Of a stretch of 64,000 nt of DNA, positions 24,124 through 34,168 are shown in pieces. The notes under the pieces are model-generated. The model did not search any database and was not told the origin of the DNA. It worked only from the letters and a program-made list of their open reading frames with translations. Within the stretch, counting starts at the first letter, position 1. Each line of letters opens with the position of its first letter. Source of the stretch: Bacteroidales bacterium (GTDB lineage Bacteria; Bacteroidota; Bacteroidia; Bacteroidales; UBA932); NCBI GenBank assembly GCA_017962025.1, contig JAGCWD010000123.1:24219-88218 (forward strand), in the 5' to 3' direction. The translations under genes and the position numbers were made by a program.

Positions 24124-25374
24124 ATGAGATTCGATATTGACAGATACAAGGAAATAGTTGACACCCTGGCCCGCAACCGCAGCAGGACCCTTCTTACCGG
24201 CTTCGGAATATTCTGGGGTATATTCATGCTCCTTATCATGCTTGGAGGCGGCGACGGACTGAAGTCAATCCTGAACCAGAACTTCGGAGGCTTCACTTCC
24301 AATGCGGTGATAGTAGGATGCAACAAGACGTCAAAACCTTACGGAGGGTTCAAGAGAGACCGTACATGGTATCTTGACAGGACTGACATCGAAGCCATAA
24401 AGACACTCGTTCCTGAAACGGATGTAGTCACCATGATGGACTCCGACTGGGGGCAGGGAATGTCTTACAAGGAAAACACCTATTCCGGAATCCTGAAGGG
24501 GCTGTCTTATGAATATACTTCAGTAGAAACCCCTAAGATGCTCTACGGTCGCTGGATCAATGAAGTGGACTGCGAGCAGGAGAGAAAGGTCTGCGTGATA
24601 GGTAAAAGAGTGTATTCCAATCTTTTCCCCGAAGGCGGCGACCCGACCGGAGAGTATATTAAGGTCAAGGACTCGTATTTCCAGGTCATTGGTGTTGACG
24701 ACCGTAGTTCTGGAATAAACATCAATGGCAGCCCCAACCAGAGCGTCGTCATCCCCTATCAGCTCATGAACAGGTTGAATAACAGGGGCGGTAAATTCGA
24801 CATTATCTGCATGACCCTTAAGGAAGGGGCGGATTCGGATTTGGCTCAGGAGAAGGTAAAGAGCGTCCTTTCAAAGCGCCACAGCATAGCTCCGGACGAT
24901 AATAACGCCATAATGATGCTGGATACAAAAAAGATATTCAAGATTGTGGACAACCTGTTCAAGGGAGTCAATATCCTTGTGATCCTGGTCGGTCTCGGGA
25001 CCCTTCTTGCCGGAGCCATAGGAGTGTCCAACATCATGATGGTAACCGTCAAGGAGCGCACCACAGAGATTGGCATCCGCCGGGCAATCGGCGCAACCCC
25101 GAAGATGATCCTTTCCCAGATCATTACCGAGAGCATAGGGCTTACCATCCTTGCCGGAATGTTCGGAATACTGTTTTCCGTTTTGATCCTATGGGGAGCT
25201 GGAAACATAGTGTCCAACCTTCCGGATATCGGAGAAACAGTATCATTCCAGATTGGTTTCTGGACAGGAATAGCAGTCCTTATGCTTCTGGTCGTGCTCG
25301 GTGTTCTCGCAGGATTGGCACCTGCCCTACGGGCAATGGAAATCAAACCCGTTGATGCAATGAGAGAAGAATAA
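24124..25374 (+). CDS. MacB-like ABC permease, copy 2
   Basis: 416 residues with the same layout as copy 1: N-terminal helix (LLTGFGIFWGIFMLLIMLGG), periplasmic domain with TSKPYGGFKRD resembling TSKPYNGIKEN in copy 1, and the motif ERTTEIGIRRAIGATPKMIL before the last helices. It probably forms the second half of a heterodimeric MacB-type pump. It is followed 12 bp later by the adaptor gene. Confidence 0.93.
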   Translation: MRFDIDRYKEIVDTLARNRSRTLLTGFGIFWGIFMLLIMLGGGDGLKSILNQNFGGFTSNAVIVGCNKTSKPYGGFKRDRTWYLDRTDIEAIKTLVPETDVVTMMDSDWGQGMSYKENTYSGILKGLSYEYTSVETPKMLYGRWINEVDCEQERKVCVIGKRVYSNLFPEGGDPTGEYIKVKDSYFQVIGVDDRSSGININGSPNQSVVIPYQLMNRLNNRGGKFDIICMTLKEGADSDLAQEKVKSVLSKRHSIAPDDNNAIMMLDTKKIFKIVDNLFKGVNILVILVGLGTLLAGAIGVSNIMMVTVKERTTEIGIRRAIGATPKMILSQIITESIGLTILAGMFGILFSVLILWGAGNIVSNLPDIGETVSFQIGFWTGIAVLMLLVVLGVLAGLAPALRAMEIKPVDAMREE

Positions 25375-25386
25375 AAATAAACAGAT

Positions 25387-26481
25387 ATGAAAAAGAACCT
25401 TAAGTACATTATCCTGGCGCTGGTCGCCCTGGTATTTATCGGCACATTTGTGGCACTGTGGAAGAATTCCCGCCCAAAGGAGGTTAGGTATGAACATCTT
25501 GAGGCCTCGGTGAAAGATATTCACAAGACCTCTGTAGTTACCGGTAAGATCATCCCCCGGGACGAGGTAAACATCAAGCCCCAGATCAGCGGCATCATTT
25601 CCGAACTTTACAAGGTTGCCGGTGAGAAGGTCTCTGAGGGAGAGGTCATTGCCAAGGTGAAGGTCATCCCGGAGATGAGCTCCCTCAGCTCTGCCCAGTC
25701 CAGGGTTCGCCTTGCAGAGATTAACCTCAAGCAGGCACAGACCAACTATGACCGAGAGAAGGCCCTGTTCGACAAGAATCTGGTGAGTGCCGAGGAATAT
25801 GACCAGGTGCGCCAGGCCCTCGACCAGGCCAAGGAAGAGAAGGCCGCTGCAATCGAAACCCTCGAAGTCGTCAGGGATGGCGTTTCCAAGAGCAACGCCA
25901 AATCCAGTTCGACCCTGATCCGTTCCACTATCTCGGGACTGATCCTGGACATTCCGGTAAAGGTTGGTAATTCCGTTACCCAGAGCAATACCTTCAATGA
26001 TGGTACTACCATCGCCACGGTTGCCAACATGGGAGACTTGATTTTCGACGGATTCATCGACGAGACCGAAGTCGGTCGTGTCAAGGAGGGAGTTCCCATG
26101 ACGATAACGGTCGGAGCCCTGAAGGATGTACAGTTGGACGCAGTAATGGAATTTATCTCCCCGAAAGCACAGGAGAAGAACGGAACCAATGAATTCGAGA
26201 TAAAAGCCGCTTTGACCGTTCCGGACAGCGTAACTGTCCGTTCCGGTTACAGCGCCAATGCTGAAATCAGGCTTGAAGGGGTGGACGGAGTGCTCTCAAT
26301 TCCTGAAAGCGCCCTTGCATTCGAAGGGGATTCTTCTTTCGTCTACCTTGTCAAAGGAGAGAAGAAATATGAAAAGATTCCTGTAGTGACCGGACTTTCA
26401 GACGGAATCAACATTGAGATCAAGTCAGGTCTCAAGGAAGGAGACAAGGTCCGTGGCAACCAGATAATCGAGAAGAAGTGA
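25387..26481 (+). CDS. Periplasmic adaptor (membrane-fusion) protein of the efflux pump
   Basis: 364 residues, HlyD/MacA-like. An N-terminal membrane anchor (about 5-25) is followed by a lipoyl half-motif (IIPRDEVNIKPQISGIISEL), a coiled-coil hairpin (about 95-165, rich in Ala, Gln and Glu, ending TLEVVRDGVSKSN), the second lipoyl half, a beta-barrel domain, and a C-terminal membrane-proximal domain. It would connect the MacB-like permeases to the TolC-like channel. Its stop overlaps the next start by one base (TGATG). Confidence 0.94.
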   Translation: MKKNLKYIILALVALVFIGTFVALWKNSRPKEVRYEHLEASVKDIHKTSVVTGKIIPRDEVNIKPQISGIISELYKVAGEKVSEGEVIAKVKVIPEMSSLSSAQSRVRLAEINLKQAQTNYDREKALFDKNLVSAEEYDQVRQALDQAKEEKAAAIETLEVVRDGVSKSNAKSSSTLIRSTISGLILDIPVKVGNSVTQSNTFNDGTTIATVANMGDLIFDGFIDETEVGRVKEGVPMTITVGALKDVQLDAVMEFISPKAQEKNGTNEFEIKAALTVPDSVTVRSGYSANAEIRLEGVDGVLSIPESALAFEGDSSFVYLVKGEKKYEKIPVVTGLSDGINIEIKSGLKEGDKVRGNQIIEKK

Positions 26482-27800
26482 TGAAAAGATATTTTTTACT
26501 CATAACCGTTTTTTTGGCAGGGGCCGTATTTGGCCAGAACCACAACGGCCCCTGGACTTTGGCGGAGTGCATCCGTCACGCCCAGGATAATAACATCAGC
26601 CTGCAACAGCGCGGACTCCAGGTGAAACAGCAGGAAATCCAGCTGGACAACTCAAAGGGTAGCAGGCTGCCTCAGGTGAGCGGAAGTGTCAGTGAGAATT
26701 TCTCCTTTGGACGAGGACTTACCGCCGACAACACCTATTCAAACACGAACACCACCAGTTCCGGAATATCCCTTGGAACAGCCGTTCCGATCTTCCAGGG
26801 ACTCAGGATAAGCAACAGCATAAAGGAAAACGAACTCAATCTGAGGGCCGCCACAGAGGATCTTGAGAAAGCCAAGGAAGACATGAGTGTCTCGGTGGCC
26901 CAGGCCTATGTCCAGATCCTCTATAACATGGAACTCCTGGATGTAGCCTTGAACCAGGTTGTCATAGATTCCCTTCAGGTAGAGAGGTTGACAGCCATGC
27001 TTGAAAACGGCAAGGCATCTACTGCCCAGCTGGCCCAGCAGAAGGCAGCCCTTGGCCAGAGCAGGCTTTCAGCCACCCAGGCCAGGAACAACTTGAATCT
27101 ATCCCTCCTTGACCTTTCACAATTGCTGGAGCTTCCTAACCCGGAGGGCTTCAGCATAGTAAAACCGATTGTACCCATCGACGGAATCCTGCTCGGGAAC
27201 CCCGAGGACATCTATGCCGACGCAGTCGAAAACAGGCCTTCCGTAAAAGCAGAAATGTTCAGGCTTGATGCTACTGAGTTTACGATTAAGGGAGCCAAGG
27301 GGGCCTTCATGCCTTCGATAAGTGCGAACGGAGGAATCGGATCGAATTACTATACCATGAGCGCCGCTCCTTCTGCCGCCTTCATGGAACAGATAAAGAA
27401 TAATTTCAGCCAATATCTTGGACTGTCCCTCAGCGTACCGATTTTCTCCGGGTTCCAGAACAGGAACCAGGTAAGGATGGCTGAACTCTCGAGGACAAAT
27501 CAGATGCTTCAGCTGGAAAACACAAAGAAAACCCTATACAAGGAAATCCAACAAGCCTACTACAATGCCGTGGCCGCAGCTGACAGATATCGCTCGAGCA
27601 CGGATGCCCAGGCAAGTGCCGAGGAGTCGTTCGCCCTGGTACAGGCAAAGTACGAAAACGGCAAGGCAAACATCACAGAGTTCAACGAATCACGTGACAA
27701 CTGGCTGAAGGCAGAATCCGATCTCCTTCGTTCCCGCTACGAATACCTTTATTCCGCCAAACTGCTGGACTTCTACCGGGGCCGTCCGCTGGAGTTCTGA
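26481..27800 (+). CDS. TolC-family outer-membrane efflux protein
   Basis: 439 residues from the ATG at 26481, one base overlapping the adaptor stop; a GTG three bases upstream is in frame. Signal peptide KRYFLLITVFLAGAVFG. Two structural repeats of long Gln/Asn/Ala-rich helices are typical of TolC (TLAECIRHAQDNNISLQQRG near the start, the second repeat beginning near DIYADAVENRPSVKAE). It closes the tripartite pump. No drug or substrate can be named from the sequence. Confidence 0.94.
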   Translation: MKRYFLLITVFLAGAVFGQNHNGPWTLAECIRHAQDNNISLQQRGLQVKQQEIQLDNSKGSRLPQVSGSVSENFSFGRGLTADNTYSNTNTTSSGISLGTAVPIFQGLRISNSIKENELNLRAATEDLEKAKEDMSVSVAQAYVQILYNMELLDVALNQVVIDSLQVERLTAMLENGKASTAQLAQQKAALGQSRLSATQARNNLNLSLLDLSQLLELPNPEGFSIVKPIVPIDGILLGNPEDIYADAVENRPSVKAEMFRLDATEFTIKGAKGAFMPSISANGGIGSNYYTMSAAPSAAFMEQIKNNFSQYLGLSLSVPIFSGFQNRNQVRMAELSRTNQMLQLENTKKTLYKEIQQAYYNAVAAADRYRSSTDAQASAEESFALVQAKYENGKANITEFNESRDNWLKAESDLLRSRYEYLYSAKLLDFYRGRPLEF

Positions 27801-27844
27801 AAAAACATCATTATATTTGAGAATCAATAAGGATTTTCAATATA

Positions 27845-29716
27845 ATGATCATGATAAAAAGAACTTCCATCCCCATCATGGCCGCCCTGGCGATCATTGC
27901 ATCTTGCGGCCCCAAGACGGTTTCAACCAGAACTGCGGTTGCAGATGACCAGCCCGACGGCGGAGCTTACACTGAAAAGACAGTTCCCGTCGTGACCAAA
28001 GTCGCTCCCGACGGAGAGGTTACCTTGCGCTTCTACAACGCCCTTCCGGATGTGGCTTACATCTCCGCGGCTGATTTCCAGTCGATAGTCCTTCCCGGCT
28101 CCACTATGACAGTTACCCACACCGGTGTTGGAGAATATACTCTTGCAAACGGGGACTCAAAGGCGGTAGTAAACGTCAATAAAGATGTTTTCGTGACCTC
28201 TGATTTTGATGCTTTCACTAACCAGATGGGCCTTCTTCAGCCGGGAATGGCAAATGTCTATTATGACGGAATGCCATTCGTACGCTACAAGAGCATAACA
28301 ATGACTCCGGCTGTTTCCACTGTCACTCTGGATTACGGGAAATACGGCATAGACCTCCACGCCGACGGCAAGGGGACGGTCTATTTCCCGTTCGCAACCC
28401 TGGCTGACTTGTACTCGGACCTTTTCTATCACCATGCCGGATTCAACGGAGAGAAGGTTGTGGCCAACACGTCAGTCAACGAGGTCAGTCTCGCCAGGAT
28501 CGATCCTGATTACAACAAGGCCCTCTTGTCGAAGGAAACCCGTTCCGAGTCCATGGCTGAGTTTGCCTACAGGGAACTTTGCTTTGCGATGGACCATTTC
28601 TATGGATTCCCCGGCCGTGTCGCTCATAACGAGTCATTAAGGACCAGGGGTATGGACAGGACCCTTGAAGAAGATCTGGCCGCTGGCCCCGCAATAAAGA
28701 AACTTCTGAAATCCACCGATCTGGCCGAATACTTTGTCGGTATGCAAGGACTTAACGCCCTTTACTACGAAGGACACACTTCGATGGATATATCTTCAGC
28801 CATGGGCCGTGACCGCTCGCAATATGAAGAATTAACATCCAGGATAAAGAGTGTCCAGGAAAATAACAAGGAGATCATGGACGCCATCCAGCAAGGCCGT
28901 TTGACAATGGGTGGACGTGCCCAGGAAGTCATGGCTGTACGGACTCTGCGTCCTCAGAGCTATGGCAATGCCCAGGACACTTACGTCAAGAGGGGCAATA
29001 CCGCGGTCTGTGTGTTCAATTCATTCAACACCAGGGCTCAGGATGCATGGGAAGCTTTCTATGCAGGTAAGGGTCCCAAACCTAACATCAAGGACAATAA
29101 CGGAGACTCCATGGTGATATTCCTTGATGCTCTTAATAAAGCCGAGGCTGACCCGGAGGTCGAGAATTTCATAGTTGACATAACTTCCAACGGAGGAGGA
29201 TCCGCCGACATCGTCATGGCCATGACATCCCTGGTCATGAACAAGAGCTATCTTTGCTACGATAATCCCCTTACGAAACAAAGGTCGATTGTCGAGTATG
29301 AGGTTGACCGCGATTTCAACGGAGTGTTCGATGAGAAGGACAAGGATGTGCACTACAACCTCAATTTCGGAGTACTGACCACAGATGTCGCCTTCTCTTG
29401 CGGAAACCTCTTCCCTTCGATGCTCAAGGATAACGGAGTTCCCGTAGTAGGCGAAAAATCAGGCGGTGGAAGCTGCGCCATCCAGGCCATGTGCACAGCT
29501 GACGGATTCTGCTTCCAGATATCTTCGTTCAGGTCCAGGCTCAACTCCCTGGCCGGAGAGAACATCGATTCCGGCATTGTCCCCGACATCGTTATTCCAA
29601 GTGACGAGATGATTGAAATCCAGGTTACGGAAGACCGGAAGATGACCGTCAAGAATTACAAGGATTTCTACGATATCGAGAAAGTCGGAAAGCTGGTTAA
29701 GGAATGGAATAAATAA
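27845..29716 (+). CDS. S41-family peptidase lipoprotein
   Basis: 623 residues, lipoprotein signal with Cys at about 21 (AIIASCGP). Residues about 60-290 are strand-rich and unrecognised. Residues about 375-600 carry the S41 (tail-specific protease) fold: VEVNFIVDITSNGG-like strand (FIVDITSNGGGSADIVM), FSCGNLFPSMLKDNGVPVVG, and VGEKSGGGSCAIQ with the likely nucleophile Ser near 541. S41 enzymes cleave C-terminal regions of periplasmic proteins. The unusual N-terminus and the GGGSC context make the substrate unclear. It precedes the GH13 gene by 6 bp. Confidence 0.82.
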   Translation: MIMIKRTSIPIMAALAIIASCGPKTVSTRTAVADDQPDGGAYTEKTVPVVTKVAPDGEVTLRFYNALPDVAYISAADFQSIVLPGSTMTVTHTGVGEYTLANGDSKAVVNVNKDVFVTSDFDAFTNQMGLLQPGMANVYYDGMPFVRYKSITMTPAVSTVTLDYGKYGIDLHADGKGTVYFPFATLADLYSDLFYHHAGFNGEKVVANTSVNEVSLARIDPDYNKALLSKETRSESMAEFAYRELCFAMDHFYGFPGRVAHNESLRTRGMDRTLEEDLAAGPAIKKLLKSTDLAEYFVGMQGLNALYYEGHTSMDISSAMGRDRSQYEELTSRIKSVQENNKEIMDAIQQGRLTMGGRAQEVMAVRTLRPQSYGNAQDTYVKRGNTAVCVFNSFNTRAQDAWEAFYAGKGPKPNIKDNNGDSMVIFLDALNKAEADPEVENFIVDITSNGGGSADIVMAMTSLVMNKSYLCYDNPLTKQRSIVEYEVDRDFNGVFDEKDKDVHYNLNFGVLTTDVAFSCGNLFPSMLKDNGVPVVGEKSGGGSCAIQAMCTADGFCFQISSFRSRLNSLAGENIDSGIVPDIVIPSDEMIEIQVTEDRKMTVKNYKDFYDIEKVGKLVKEWNK

Positions 29717-29722
29717 CTAATT

Positions 29723-31576
29723 ATGAAAAAGTTAGTTACCCTCCTTGCCGGTATTTGCTGCCTCGTGTCCGTTTCCGCCATGGAGATAGACAGGGTCGAG
29801 CCGCCATTCTGGTGGGTCGGAATGAAAAACCCTTCGCTCCAACTCTTGGTCCACGGAAAGGATATCAGTGATGCAAAGGTTTCCCTCAAGCAAATAGGTG
29901 TGAAACTCGGGGAGATAACCAGGACCGGGAATCCCAACTACCTTTTCATCAATCTTGAGATTTCTTCCAAGGCCCACCCCGGCACATTCGACATAGTTTT
30001 CGATATAAACGGGCAGAAGACCATCCGTGAATATGAGCTGCGGGAGAGGAGTACCACTCCCGGAGCCCAGGGATTCGGCCCCGAAGATGTCCTTTATCTC
30101 ATTACCCCGGACCGTTTCGCCAACGGAGATCCTTCTAACGACACCATTGGAGGAGCCAATCCGGACAGGAAACGTGACGGCGGCCGGCACGGTGGCGACA
30201 TCAAGGGAGTATCCGATCACATGGATTACATCAAGGACCTTGGGATGACCACCATCTGGCTCAATCCTGTACAGGAGAATTCAGCAAGGACCTATCACGG
30301 CTATGCCATCACTGACTACTATGCCGTGGATCCCCGTTTCGGGACCATGGATGAATATATTGCCTTCGTACAGAAAGCCCATGACAACGGCATGAAGGTA
30401 GTGATGGACATGATCTTCAATCATTGCGGAAGCACCCATTGGTGGATGAGCGACCTTCCCACGGGAGACTGGCTCAATTTCGATAACACATTCGTCCCTA
30501 CCAGTCACAACAAGTGGACGGCGGTCGATCCGCATGCTGCCCCTTCAGAGAAGAAAATGTTCTCAGACGGGTGGTTCAACAGGGGCATGCCCGACCTTAA
30601 TCACCGGAATCCCCTGGTGGCTAACTATCTTATCCAGAACTGTATCTGGTGGATTGAATATGCCAGGATAGACGGGGTTCGCCAGGATACCCATCCTTAC
30701 ATGGATCCGATTTTCGCGGCCAGATGGTGCAAGGAGACACTGGATGAATATCCCGATTTTAACATAACCGGTGAGACCTGGTATCCTGTCGGCAGCGGTT
30801 TCCCCGCCTGGTGGCAGGCCGGAAGCGTACTCAACAAGGAATATGACTCCCACCTCAAGAGCGTGATGGACTTCAACCTTGCCTTCATTGCACCGGAAGC
30901 CTTTACTCAGGAAAGCCGGTCAGATGACGGCGCAGCGACAGGACTTTTCAACATCTACGTCTCGATGGCCAACGATTTCCTGTATCCGGACCCGTCCAAT
31001 GTGCTTGTGTTCCTGGACAATCACGACCTTGGCAGATTCTCGCGTGTTGAGGACCAAGGTCTCAATCGCTACAAACAGGGATTAGCATTCCTGCTCACTA
31101 CCCGCGGAATCCCCCAGGTCTATTATGGCACGGAACTCTTGTTCAAGGCCACCAAGGCCCAGGGTGACGGAGCGATCCGGAAAGACATGCCAGGTGGTTG
31201 GCCCGGCGATTCGAGGAGCGTGTTTACCAAGGAGGGGAGGACTCCTGAAGAACAGGACGCATATTCCTACATGCAGAAGATACTTTCTTGGAGAAAGACT
31301 TCCAAGGCGGTGATTTCCGGTACCCTCACACAGTATGCTCCGTTTGCCAACAGCGGGAATTGTTATGTCTATGCCCGCCAATATGGGAATGAGACTGTTC
31401 TGGTAATATTGAGCGGATCGGACAAGGATGTAGATATCGATATGGCCCGCTTCTCGGACGTGACTGAAGGATTCAATTCCGGGAGAGACGTTGTCACCGG
31501 AAAAGTCCTGGACATTAAAGACAAGGTCCATGTTCCGGCAAGGGGTGCTTACATCCTTGACCTGTTTTCCAGATGA
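29723..31576 (+). CDS. Secreted alpha-amylase family glycoside hydrolase (GH13, cyclomaltodextrinase-like)
   Basis: 617 residues with signal peptide (LVTLLAGICCLVSVSA). The N-terminal 25-110 match the cyclomaltodextrinase N domain (VEPPFWWVGMKNPSLQLLVH), the (beta/alpha)8 barrel spans about 125-520, and about 530-617 is the C domain. Catalytic residues are visible: nucleophile Asp near 323 in IDGVRQDTHPY, acid/base Glu near 350 in GETWYP, and transition-state Asp near 431 in FLDNHDLGRF (the common NHDT is NHDL here). It should cut alpha-1,4-glucan oligosaccharides in the periplasm. No susC/D neighbours are present. Confidence 0.93.
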   Translation: MKKLVTLLAGICCLVSVSAMEIDRVEPPFWWVGMKNPSLQLLVHGKDISDAKVSLKQIGVKLGEITRTGNPNYLFINLEISSKAHPGTFDIVFDINGQKTIREYELRERSTTPGAQGFGPEDVLYLITPDRFANGDPSNDTIGGANPDRKRDGGRHGGDIKGVSDHMDYIKDLGMTTIWLNPVQENSARTYHGYAITDYYAVDPRFGTMDEYIAFVQKAHDNGMKVVMDMIFNHCGSTHWWMSDLPTGDWLNFDNTFVPTSHNKWTAVDPHAAPSEKKMFSDGWFNRGMPDLNHRNPLVANYLIQNCIWWIEYARIDGVRQDTHPYMDPIFAARWCKETLDEYPDFNITGETWYPVGSGFPAWWQAGSVLNKEYDSHLKSVMDFNLAFIAPEAFTQESRSDDGAATGLFNIYVSMANDFLYPDPSNVLVFLDNHDLGRFSRVEDQGLNRYKQGLAFLLTTRGIPQVYYGTELLFKATKAQGDGAIRKDMPGGWPGDSRSVFTKEGRTPEEQDAYSYMQKILSWRKTSKAVISGTLTQYAPFANSGNCYVYARQYGNETVLVILSGSDKDVDIDMARFSDVTEGFNSGRDVVTGKVLDIKDKVHVPARGAYILDLFSR

Positions 31577-31601
31577 GTGATTTATTAATGCAAATTTGAT
31601 T

Positions 31602-33155
31602 ATGAAAAGAATCTTCGTGTTTGCCGCTGCTTTTTTCTGCGTGATTTCAGCATGGGGACAGGATGACGAGTATTCAAGGGATGAATGTACCAGTCTTGTT
31701 GTAGGTCGCCTGGCCTCTGTTGATGGTTCGGTCATCACCTCCCACACCTGTGACGGAGTGTCACGTACATGGATAAAAGTCGTCCCTGCCGCCGATTATG
31801 GCCGCAAGGAAATGGTGGACATATTCAAGAACACCCGCAGGACTGCGTTCGACGGCGACACCACGGGAGTCCGTTTCGCTGGACAGATCCCTCAGGCACG
31901 CCATACCTATGCCTATCTCAACACCGCTTATCCTTGCATGAATGAAAAGCAGGTAGCTATGGGCGAAACCACATTCTCCGGTCCAGACACCCTCAGGAAT
32001 GGAAGCAGCATGTTCCTGATAGAAGAACTTCAGAGGATAGCCCTACAGCGTTGCGACAATGCACGGGATGCTGTCAGGATGATGGGAACCCTGGCCGAAA
32101 GATACGGCTATGCTGACGGAGGTGAGTGCATCACCGTTATCGACAAGAAGGAAGCCTGGTTCTTCGAGATCCTTGGCTGCGGTCGTGGAAAGGTCGGTGC
32201 TGTCTGGGCTGCCCAGAGGGTACCTGATGACGAGGTGGCGATCTCAGCGAACATCCCCAGAATCGGGAAGATAGATAGGGAGAATAAAGACTATTTCATG
32301 GCTTCCGACAACGTCGAGGCTGTAGCCTTGGAGTATGGTCTCTGGGATGGACAGGGAGATTTCGTGTTCTGGAAAGCATATCACAGCTCTTATGGAGACG
32401 GAAAGAATTTCAAGGAAAGGGAATTCGTCGCCCTTAACACTCTGGCTCCTTCGCTACATCTTTCATTCGACGCTCCTGAACTCCCTTTCTCTGTGAAACC
32501 TGATGAAAAGGTGGATGTCAGGAAAGTAATGGAGATCCTGCGTGGAACCTACGAAGGACTTGAATTCGACATGACCAAGAATGTGCTTGTGGACGTTCCC
32601 GCAAAAGATGGCCAGCCAGCTACAAAGACAGTGAGTCCCGTGGCTAATCCATGGCTCACCACAGACACCCGCAACATGCTCAACACGATTGCCCCCGGGA
32701 CGGTTGAATTCACCAGGACCCTCGCGGTAGCATGGTGCTCCCATTCCACCGTCATCCAGGCTCGTGACTGGTTGCCGGATTCGGTTGGAGGAATATGCTG
32801 GTATGCTTTGGACAATCCAGGCGAAAGCCCCCGATTCCCAATATTCAGCGGTACTACTGAACTTCCTGCGGCATTTGACACATGCGGAATGCGCCGCTAT
32901 GTCCCGGATGGGGCACTATGGACTTTCCGCAGGCCAAACCGTTTGGCGACCGTTACATGGCAGACCAACAAGGAGAGGGTGATGAAGGATGTACAGACTA
33001 TCGAAGACCTTGGTTTCGAAGGTCTTCCTGAAGTTGAAAAGAATCCTACGACTGATAATCTGAACGCATACACCGCAAAGATCTACAATGCGGCTGCCGA
33101 TCTTTGGAAGAAGCTCGAGGAAGACCTCTGGATGAAGCACGGACGCGGCTTCTAA
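31602..33155 (+). CDS. C69-family dipeptidase
   Basis: 517 residues from the ATG at 31602; a TTG two codons upstream is in frame. A signal peptide (RIFVFAAAFFCVISAWG) precedes a short propeptide ending before Cys29 in DECTSLVVGRLASVDGS, the N-terminal nucleophile Cys exposed by self-processing in peptidase C69 (PepD-like). Other family stretches: YGYADGGECITVIDKKEAWF, EIAISANIPRIG-type loop (EVAISANIPRIGKID), and CWYALDNPGESPRFP. It is probably a periplasmic dipeptidase. The stop overlaps the convergent metX stop (CTAA). Confidence 0.93.
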   Translation: MKRIFVFAAAFFCVISAWGQDDEYSRDECTSLVVGRLASVDGSVITSHTCDGVSRTWIKVVPAADYGRKEMVDIFKNTRRTAFDGDTTGVRFAGQIPQARHTYAYLNTAYPCMNEKQVAMGETTFSGPDTLRNGSSMFLIEELQRIALQRCDNARDAVRMMGTLAERYGYADGGECITVIDKKEAWFFEILGCGRGKVGAVWAAQRVPDDEVAISANIPRIGKIDRENKDYFMASDNVEAVALEYGLWDGQGDFVFWKAYHSSYGDGKNFKEREFVALNTLAPSLHLSFDAPELPFSVKPDEKVDVRKVMEILRGTYEGLEFDMTKNVLVDVPAKDGQPATKTVSPVANPWLTTDTRNMLNTIAPGTVEFTRTLAVAWCSHSTVIQARDWLPDSVGGICWYALDNPGESPRFPIFSGTTELPAAFDTCGMRRYVPDGALWTFRRPNRLATVTWQTNKERVMKDVQTIEDLGFEGLPEVEKNPTTDNLNAYTAKIYNAAADLWKKLEEDLWMKHGRGF

Positions 33156-34168
33156 AGCAGAGAAGGTGCAATGATGCGCCCTATGGCTTCGGTTTCGATA
33201 AGGAAACCGTCATGGCCGTAGGGCGTTTCTATTTGGAAGTATTTGGCTCCGGGAACCATTTCTGACCAAGGTTTCATGTCTTCAGGAGGGAAGAGTTCGT
33301 CAGAGGACATGCAGACAAAGGTGCAATCAGCCGTGATTCCATTCAGGACTTTTTCCACTCCGCCACGTCCACGTCCGACGTTGTTGCTGTCCACCTCGTC
33401 GCAGACATAGAGGTAGGAATAGGCATCCCAGTCCTTGACGAATTTTGAACTCTGGTGACGGTAATAGGATCCTGCCTTATCTGCGAACATCACATCCGGA
33501 GAATCCTCCTCCTGTTTGAACAAACCTTCCTCGCTTCTGTAAGTCAGAAGAGCGATGGTACGGGCTGCCTTCAAACCATCCATTCCGCCTTTCAGATTCT
33601 TGTGCTCCTTGAATGTAGGGTCGGCATACAGCGCCATCTTCATGGCCGAATTGAAACCCGTAAGCCAGGGAGTGACCCTTGCGCCGGTAGCAATGAAAAA
33701 CACCTTGTCGAAAAGTTCCGGTTTCCAGGCCAGCCAGTCGAAGGTCATGAATCCTCCCATGGAGGTACTTATGACCATGTCGATCTTCTGGATTCCCAGA
33801 TGTTCCCTGAGGAGGTCGAAAGCCTTTACTGTGTCGTGTACAGTGACTCTTGGAAAATCGAAATAATAGGGTTTGCCAGTCTTGGGGTTTGTGGAAGCCG
33901 GGCCGGAAGAACCACAGGCAGACCCGAGTACGTTGGCACAGATTACGAAGAATTTTTCAGTGTCCAACAATTTTCCTGGACCTACCAGGGCTGGCCACCA
34001 TTCTCCTTCGGCATCTGAGGAAGCAGTGAGGGCATGGCAGAGCCAGATTACTTTTTTCCCGGGAGAATAATCCCATGGAGATGTATGGTAAGCGACTTCA
34101 AGGTTGTCGATGCTGCCACCGGCCTCGAATCCGAAGGTACCTTTGTGTCTGTAGAGATGTCTGATCAT
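33152..34168 (-). CDS. metX: Homoserine O-acetyltransferase family alpha/beta-hydrolase
   Basis: 338 residues of the MetX-type fold, transferring an acyl group to homoserine in methionine synthesis. The nucleophile is Ser136 in ISTSMGGFMTFDW, the Asp is in SSDELFPPEDM (about 292), and the His is in YGHDGFLIE (about 321). LCHALTASSDA and the GSSGPAS oxyanion region are typical. The family also contains serine acetyltransferase-like and acyl-transfer variants, so substrate is not certain. It overlaps the upstream symporter gene by four bases (ATGA). Confidence 0.87.
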   Translation of the reverse strand: MIRHLYRHKGTFGFEAGGSIDNLEVAYHTSPWDYSPGKKVIWLCHALTASSDAEGEWWPALVGPGKLLDTEKFFVICANVLGSACGSSGPASTNPKTGKPYYFDFPRVTVHDTVKAFDLLREHLGIQKIDMVISTSMGGFMTFDWLAWKPELFDKVFFIATGARVTPWLTGFNSAMKMALYADPTFKEHKNLKGGMDGLKAARTIALLTYRSEEGLFKQEEDSPDVMFADKAGSYYRHQSSKFVKDWDAYSYLYVCDEVDSNNVGRGRGGVEKVLNGITADCTFVCMSSDELFPPEDMKPWSEMVPGAKYFQIETPYGHDGFLIETEAIGRIIAPSLL